The notes beneath the pieces are model-generated. The model did not search any database and was not told the origin of the DNA. It was given only the letters and a program-made list of their open reading frames with translations. Shown piece after piece: positions 6,717 through 9,881 of a DNA stretch of 9,881 nucleotides. Position 1 is the stretch's first letter. Every line of letters starts with the position of its first letter. The position numbers and the translations under genes are program-made. Origin of the DNA: Muribaculaceae bacterium (GTDB lineage Bacteria > Bacteroidota > Bacteroidia > Bacteroidales > Muribaculaceae); contig VSPW01000061.1 of NCBI GenBank assembly GCA_009775535.1, positions 1 through 9,881 on the forward strand. The letters are read 5' to 3'.

Positions 6717-8177
6717 TCAATAATGGAGTGTGCCCAGCACCTTTGAAAGGTACGTGTCGCAAAGGTGCACGTCTATCAGCGCGTCTATGCACTCCGAATT
6801 GGCCTTTAGCCAGGCTGTCTGCGCCTCCATCACATTGTCGGCGGTGGCGACGCCTTCGGCAAACGCCAGCTGGGCGGTGCGCAGGTTCTCATTGGCCTTC
6901 GCTATGTTGGCCTCCGTCATCTGGTAGGTCTTTATCGCCTCCTGGGCCTTGAATGAAGCCTGTCTCACCTGTAAGCCCACCATCTCCTTGGCATCTTCCA
7001 GCTGCAGGCGCATGATTGTCTGCTCGCTTTCGGCGGCCTTGTACTTGTTGTAGTTGCCGCCCCAATGCCATAACGGTATCTTCACCATCGCGCCGACACT
7101 GAAAGCCCCCGCGAACCTCCTGGAAAAACCGTCAAACATGTTGGGGTTGCTGAACGAATATGTGCCCACCAGCGCCACGTTCGGAAGCATCGACGACATT
7201 GCCACACGCTTCTTCTGTCCTGCTATGTCTATCCCTATTTCCAGGGCACGTATATCCTTTCGTGAATCGTACACCTGTTCCATGTCATAATGGAGTGCCG
7301 GCGTCGATTCCAGTGCGGTGTTTTCAGTGTCCTCGTCCGCAAGCACCATCTGGGAGTCAAGCGGGAGTCCGCACAGCTGTGCCAGGGCCATGCGGCTTAA
7401 CGTAAGCCCGTTCTCGACCTTTACCAGGTCTACCTGTGCCGAATTCAGCTTCACGCCCACGCTCAGACGGTCGCTGGTGGTCGCCACACCGTTCTGTACC
7501 ATCAGCCCCACATTCCTGTCGAGCGAATCCAGCAGGTTCACGTAGCTCTTGGCAAGCCTGTACTTCGCCTTGAGCGACACCACCTGCCAGTATGCCGCAT
7601 CAACGGCATACACCACATTCTCGGCCTCATTGCTGCACAGCGTCTCCGCCAGCTCATGGGCAAAATTGGTGATTTTGTTCATCGCCACAATCTTGCCGCC
7701 CATATACACTGGCTGGGTGAGCGTCACCGCGCCGAAAAACACATTATGTATGTCATACGTCATCGCATCTTTGGGAATCAGGGCCACAGTCTGGGGCACA
7801 TACTGCCCGTCAGGCCCTTTTATGGGGACACCTGTCGCCGGGTCTTTAACAAGGTTGAAATCATACTGCCCGGTCTGAGGGTTGAATGTCTTGGTAGGTA
7901 GCAGCTGGTCCTTGTCAAATATCGACAGCTCCTTCTGGTTGTACATGTACCCGCCCGCAAAGTCTATTGCAGGAAGATAGGCCGCAAAAGCCTCCTTCCT
8001 CTGGTAGTCCGCAGTGACGGCCCTCTGCTTGGCTATCAAAATATCCTTGTTGTTGGTAAGTGCCATCTCCCTGCAGTCCTGTAGCGACAAGGGAGCTTGC
8101 CCCTGCGCATTCCCGGTCAGTCCGGAAGCCAGCACAGAAGCCATGGCTATGGTTATGTTAAAGACAGTTGCCCTCAT
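6717..8177 (-). CDS. TolC-family outer-membrane efflux protein
   Basis: Forms the outer-membrane and periplasmic channel of a tripartite exporter. It has 486 residues from the start at 8177. A signal peptide ends near residue 25 (hydrophobic FNITIAMASVLASGL, then GNAQGQ). The duplicated TolC architecture is clear. The strand motif LPAIDFAGGYMY (68-79) recurs as LPNVALVGTYSF (331-342). The helix motif GVATTSDRLSVGVKLNSA (230-247) recurs as GVATADNVMEAQTAWLKA (442-459). Residues about 84-140 are a polar, Gly/Pro-rich loop (NPQTGQYDF, DPATGVPI, GPDGQYVP), probably surface-exposed. The reading frame stays open upstream to 8396, but that 73-codon extension runs over the predicted promoter and would place the signal peptide internally, so I reject it. 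This is the first gene of the export operon. Confidence 0.93.
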   Translation of the reverse strand: MRATVFNITIAMASVLASGLTGNAQGQAPLSLQDCREMALTNNKDILIAKQRAVTADYQRKEAFAAYLPAIDFAGGYMYNQKELSIFDKDQLLPTKTFNPQTGQYDFNLVKDPATGVPIKGPDGQYVPQTVALIPKDAMTYDIHNVFFGAVTLTQPVYMGGKIVAMNKITNFAHELAETLCSNEAENVVYAVDAAYWQVVSLKAKYRLAKSYVNLLDSLDRNVGLMVQNGVATTSDRLSVGVKLNSAQVDLVKVENGLTLSRMALAQLCGLPLDSQMVLADEDTENTALESTPALHYDMEQVYDSRKDIRALEIGIDIAGQKKRVAMSSMLPNVALVGTYSFSNPNMFDGFSRRFAGAFSVGAMVKIPLWHWGGNYNKYKAAESEQTIMRLQLEDAKEMVGLQVRQASFKAQEAIKTYQMTEANIAKANENLRTAQLAFAEGVATADNVMEAQTAWLKANSECIDALIDVHLCDTYLSKVLGTLHY

Positions 8178-8269
8178 GTTTGATGGGTTGAAACGTTTAT
8201 TTATTATATTCAGGATGCAGGTAAAGGCGGCATGGATATGCAATGGCAACCCCAGCATCAAGTGCGCTG

Positions 8270-8300
8270 CAAAGTTACAGCCATTAAATTGCAATGCAAA
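8270..8300 (-). promoter_or_regulatory. Predicted main promoter of the export operon
   Basis: On the minus strand TAACTTTG (8270-8277) perfectly matches the TAnnTTTG -7 box. TTTG (8297-8300) perfectly matches the -33 box, with a 19-bp spacer. Transcription should start near 8266, giving a leader of about 88 nt before the tolC start. The dyad TTGCAATGCAA (8289-8299) overlaps the -33 element, so a protein binding there could block initiation. Part of that dyad may simply be the extended -33 element TTTGCA. Confidence 0.72.
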
Positions 8301-8323
8301 ACCGGCGCATAAGCCAAATTGAC

Positions 8324-8355
8324 CAAAAATACACCAAAATTGCACATATTGCAAC
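8324..8355 (-). promoter_or_regulatory. Possible second, upstream promoter of the export operon
   Basis: TATTTTTG (8324-8331, minus strand) fits TAnnTTTG. GTTG (8352-8355) fits three of four bases of TTTG, with a 20-bp spacer. A TTGCA-N5-TGCAA dyad (8340-8354) overlaps this -33 element in the same register as the dyad at the downstream promoter. It is weaker than the downstream promoter because the -33 box is imperfect and the region is AT-rich. Confidence 0.35.
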
Positions 8356-8410
8356 CTGTACCCGCCCATGCCGGACAAGATACCTGTATCTGACAATTAA
8401 AACACCTGTA
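8354..8410. repeat. Three direct copies of ACCTGTA upstream of the export operon
   Basis: The 7-mer ACCTGTA occurs at 8354-8360, 8382-8388 and 8404-8410, all in the same orientation, with start-to-start distances of 28 and 22 bp. The middle copy sits inside the 14-bp palindrome AGATACCTGTATCT (8378-8391). All three lie upstream of the predicted promoters, where activator or repressor sites would be expected. This is a candidate operator cluster; the protein that would bind is unknown. Confidence 0.4.
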
Positions 8411-8415
8411 GCCCC

Positions 8416-8445
8416 ATCTTGTGGCCTGCCGGCATGCAACAAGAT
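8416..8445 (-). terminator. Inverted repeat after the methyltransferase gene
   Basis: Arms ATCTTGT (8416-8422) and ACAAGAT (8439-8445) pair over 7 bp around a 16-nt loop that contains the palindrome TGCCGGCA (8427-8434). The structure begins four bases past the stop codon of the RsmI-like gene, a natural terminator position. It lacks an adjacent U tract on the minus strand (GGGGCTAC follows), so it would be a weak intrinsic terminator or serve mainly as an mRNA 3'-end hairpin. Confidence 0.35.
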
Positions 8446-8448
8446 ACA

Positions 8449-9159
8449 TTATTTATAAAGCAGGAAAATTGTAGGGATCTTATTATAGTCGTACACAGCC
8501 TTTTTCCACTCATTCAAAGGCCTTGTCACTATCGATTCACGTGCGCATGATATATCAGAGGCCACACAAAGCCTCAGCTCACCCGGCAACGCCGCCGCCA
8601 GCTCGGCCACAAGGCGGTTATTGCGGTAAGGGGTCTCGATAAAGATCTGGGTCTGGTCATCATGCCGTATGCGGCGCACCATCTCCTTCAGCCTTGCCGC
8701 ACGCCCCTGAGCATCAATAGGCAAGTATCCCGCAAAAGCGAAGCTCTGGCCGTTAAATCCCGATGCCATCAGCGACATTAGGATGCTTGAAGGACCTACA
8801 AGCGGCACCACGCGGTATCCCTTGCGTTGGGCCACAGCCACAGCGTCAGCCCCGGGATCAGCCACGGCAGGGCAGCCGGCTTCCGAAATGATACCTATAT
8901 CAAACCCCTCTTCAAGAGGCGCAAGCATCTGTGGGATATCCGCCGCCGGAGTATGCTCGTTCAGTTCCACCAACGAAAGCGAATCAATATCGATATCACG
9001 TCCGCAAAGCCTTATGAAACGCCTGGCCGAACGCACATTCTCAACTATGAAATGCTTCACCGAACGAATAATCTCGATATTCCGTGCCGGCAGCACGTCC
9101 CCCACAGGACTGTCACCCATCGGCACAGGAAAAAGATATAAAATACCAGGCTTACCCAT
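8449..9159 (-). CDS. RsmI-like SAM-dependent methyltransferase (short Bacteroidota paralogue)
   Basis: A tetrapyrrole-methylase-fold (TP_methylase) protein of 236 residues, related to RsmI, which 2'-O-methylates C1402 of 16S rRNA. Visible motifs: LYLFPVPMGD (7-16) at the position of the RsmI LYVVPTPIGN strand; ISEAGCPAVADPGA (91-104), the SAM-binding loop; VVPLVGPSSILMSLMASGF (117-135); FIETPYRNN (173-181), equivalent to FYEAPHR; and a C-terminal IFLLYK. It is shorter than E. coli RsmI (about 286) and diverges at every motif. I know this pattern as a second, separate RsmI-like protein of Bacteroidota whose substrate is, to my knowledge, unassigned. The start at 9159 puts the first strand at the N-terminus. 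The 48-codon in-frame extension to 9303 crosses promoter boxes and is rejected. The canonical RsmI role should not be assumed. Confidence 0.88.
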   Translation of the reverse strand: MGKPGILYLFPVPMGDSPVGDVLPARNIEIIRSVKHFIVENVRSARRFIRLCGRDIDIDSLSLVELNEHTPAADIPQMLAPLEEGFDIGIISEAGCPAVADPGADAVAVAQRKGYRVVPLVGPSSILMSLMASGFNGQSFAFAGYLPIDAQGRAARLKEMVRRIRHDDQTQIFIETPYRNNRLVAELAAALPGELRLCVASDISCARESIVTRPLNEWKKAVYDYNKIPTIFLLYK

Positions 9160-9167
9160 AACGTAGG

Positions 9168-9199
9168 CAAAGATACGAATAAGTCGAGCGCAAAACAAA
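9168..9199 (-). promoter_or_regulatory. Predicted promoter of the RsmI-like methyltransferase, near-leaderless
   Basis: TATCTTTG (9168-9175) matches the -7 box. TTTG (9196-9199) matches the -33 box, with a 20-bp spacer. Initiation about four bases downstream would give a leader of roughly five nucleotides before the start at 9159. A second identical TATCTTTG at 9240-9247 lacks a TTTG at the right distance but could give a longer transcript of about 75 nt of leader. Confidence 0.6.
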
Positions 9200-9452
9200 T
9201 TTATTTGATTTTGCCGAGCGTGAGTATCTAAGACATAGTCAAAGATACAAATACCCCCCCCTGTTGACGGCATGTCTTCAGGGGTCATTTTTATTTTGGG
9301 CAAAGGGGTTAGTCCTATTTTGGCTTATGGGGTCAAACCAACCTGGCCGCAGGGGGCATCCGCGCCTGGGTTTTCCAGCTGCGTCTGTCTTTGCTATTAT
9401 GCTATTATTAAAGTTTTTGAGTTGTAAAGCCTCTAATGTCGAGAAATTTAGC

Positions 9453-9460
9453 TAACTTTG
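9453..9460 (+). promoter_or_regulatory. Predicted -7 box of the propeller-regulator gene
   Basis: TAACTTTG is a perfect TAnnTTTG -7 box ending seven bases before the start codon at 9468, so the transcript would have a leader of only a few bases. No TTTG is present 19-21 bp upstream; the nearest, at 9416-9419, is 33 bp away. The -33 element is therefore weak or absent, and a helper factor may be needed. Confidence 0.45.
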
Positions 9461-9467
9461 TAGTATT

Positions 9468-9881
9468 ATGGGTGATTATACGCCAACCTCGCTAAAGAGC
9501 ACTAAGAACGGGCTGTTTATTACAGTGGTTGTCATGGTTTTTCTGTTTCTTGCACAGAAAGGCTATGGAAGTCAGCATGTAATTTCAGAAGTTCTGCGTA
9601 TTGACAACTCGACGGGGCTCAGTAGTCAGAAGGTGTATTCGCTTGCTGAAGATGCGTCAGGAGCTATCTGGATAAGTACCAAGTCGGGGGTTGACAGGTA
9701 TAATGGTAGGATTCTTAAGAATTACTCTCTTGAAGGCGATTCGTTCTATGGCGATAGAGCCGGTCGCATTATTCGGCTGTATCACAATGAAGGCGATTTG
9801 TATGCCTACGAAAGTACGGGCAAAATTCACAAATATTCACCCGTATATGACTCGTTTATATTGACGAGCAATCTTTCCGAC
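9468..9881 (+). CDS. N-terminal part of a two-component-regulator propeller protein
   Basis: The open frame runs off the right edge; 138 codons are visible. A short basic N-terminus (1-14) precedes a hydrophobic signal or anchor segment (about 15-30, GLFITVVVMVFLFLAQ). Then comes IDNSTGLSSQKVYSLAEDASGAIWISTKSGVDRYNG (about 45-80). This is a textbook Reg_prop repeat (LSS..V.S..ED..G.IWI.T..G..RYNG), as found in the periplasmic beta-propellers of Bacteroidota hybrid two-component systems and some AraC/LuxR-type relatives. Whether the missing C-terminus carries a Y_Y_Y domain, histidine kinase, receiver and AraC output cannot be seen. Of the possible starts, 9468 keeps the full signal segment; the next Met (residue 23) would truncate it. 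Hand-counted GC over 9481-9881 is about 44%, below sampled stretches of the export operon (two 60-bp samples near 68-70%). It diverges from the methyltransferase. Confidence 0.8.
   Translation, partial: MGDYTPTSLKSTKNGLFITVVVMVFLFLAQKGYGSQHVISEVLRIDNSTGLSSQKVYSLAEDASGAIWISTKSGVDRYNGRILKNYSLEGDSFYGDRAGRIIRLYHNEGDLYAYESTGKIHKYSPVYDSFILTSNLSD

Larger units (their letters stand above)
8178..8448. other. Regulatory spacer between the methyltransferase and the export operon
   Basis: This 271-bp stretch has no supported gene. It holds, from the operon outward: a leader of about 90 nt; a strong candidate promoter (8270-8300); a second weaker one (8324-8355); two TTGCA/TGCAA dyads; three copies of ACCTGTA (8354, 8382, 8404); a 14-bp palindrome (8378-8391); and an inverted repeat just past the methyltransferase stop (8416-8445). 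The density of short repeats suggests a regulated promoter region. No regulator gene lies beside it. Confidence 0.6.
9160..9467. other. Divergent intergenic region between methyltransferase and regulator
   Basis: This 308-bp stretch has no supported gene. The left part holds two TATCTTTG boxes on the minus strand (9168-9175 and 9240-9247) facing the methyltransferase. The right end holds TAACTTTG (9453-9460) facing the regulator. Between them are a C-rich run (9254-9261), a GC-rich patch around 9340-9385, and a perfect 8-bp tandem duplication GCTATTAT (9393-9408). No convincing terminator or RNA structure was seen. Confidence 0.6.

Noticed and set aside
8178..8396. 73-codon N-terminal extension of the TolC-family protein
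   Set aside because: It would bury the signal peptide inside the protein and cover the predicted promoter boxes and repeats. The start at 8177 gives a normal signal peptide.
9160..9303. 48-codon N-terminal extension of the RsmI-like protein
   Set aside because: The family begins just before the LYL.PVP strand, and the extension crosses two TATCTTTG boxes.
9393..9408. Tandem GCTATTAT duplication as a microsatellite or attachment site
   Set aside because: Only two copies of 8 bp, with no flanking mobile-element gene; too little to claim a function.
1..9881. Defence system, CRISPR array, tRNA or insertion sequence
   Set aside because: No spaced repeats, cloverleaf-like sequence, transposase motifs or nuclease/effector domains were recognised on either strand.

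Overview
The window looks like a chromosomal segment of an anaerobic Bacteroidales (Bacteroidota) bacterium. Four things point there. The promoters are of the TTTG / TAnnTTTG (-33/-7) type. Starts have A-rich leaders without Shine-Dalgarno sequences. The methyltransferase is the short RsmI-like paralogue with SEAGCPAVADPG and FIETPYRNN motifs that I associate with this phylum. A periplasmic-propeller regulator begins at the right edge. A Muribaculaceae-like genome is a guess only. No tRNA, rRNA, CRISPR array or insertion sequence was recognised.

Layout: almost everything is on the minus strand, so read from right to left. At the right edge (9468-9881, plus strand) is the N-terminal part of a regulator with a signal anchor and a two-component-regulator propeller repeat. 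A divergent control region (9160-9467) separates it from the RsmI-like SAM-dependent methyltransferase (8449-9159). A 271-bp spacer (8178-8448) with repeats, dyads and two candidate promoters leads into a four-gene export operon: a TolC-family outer-membrane protein (6717-8177), an HlyD-type membrane-fusion protein (5630-6652), and two paralogous ABC-2-type permeases (4424-5590 and 3185-4381). Next come metG, methionyl-tRNA synthetase with its C-terminal tRNA-binding domain (935-2980), and ansA, a cytoplasmic type I asparaginase cut by the left edge (1-878).

How the genes work together: the TolC, HlyD and permease proteins should form a tripartite pump spanning both membranes. No ATP-binding subunit is encoded in the operon, so an ATPase must come from elsewhere or the energy source differs. 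metG and ansA are 56 bp apart with no evident promoter between them and are probably co-transcribed. The metG leader contains a terminator-shaped hairpin plus U-rich tract between its predicted promoter and the start codon. This is the most interesting regulatory signal in the window. The second is the cluster of repeats upstream of the export operon.
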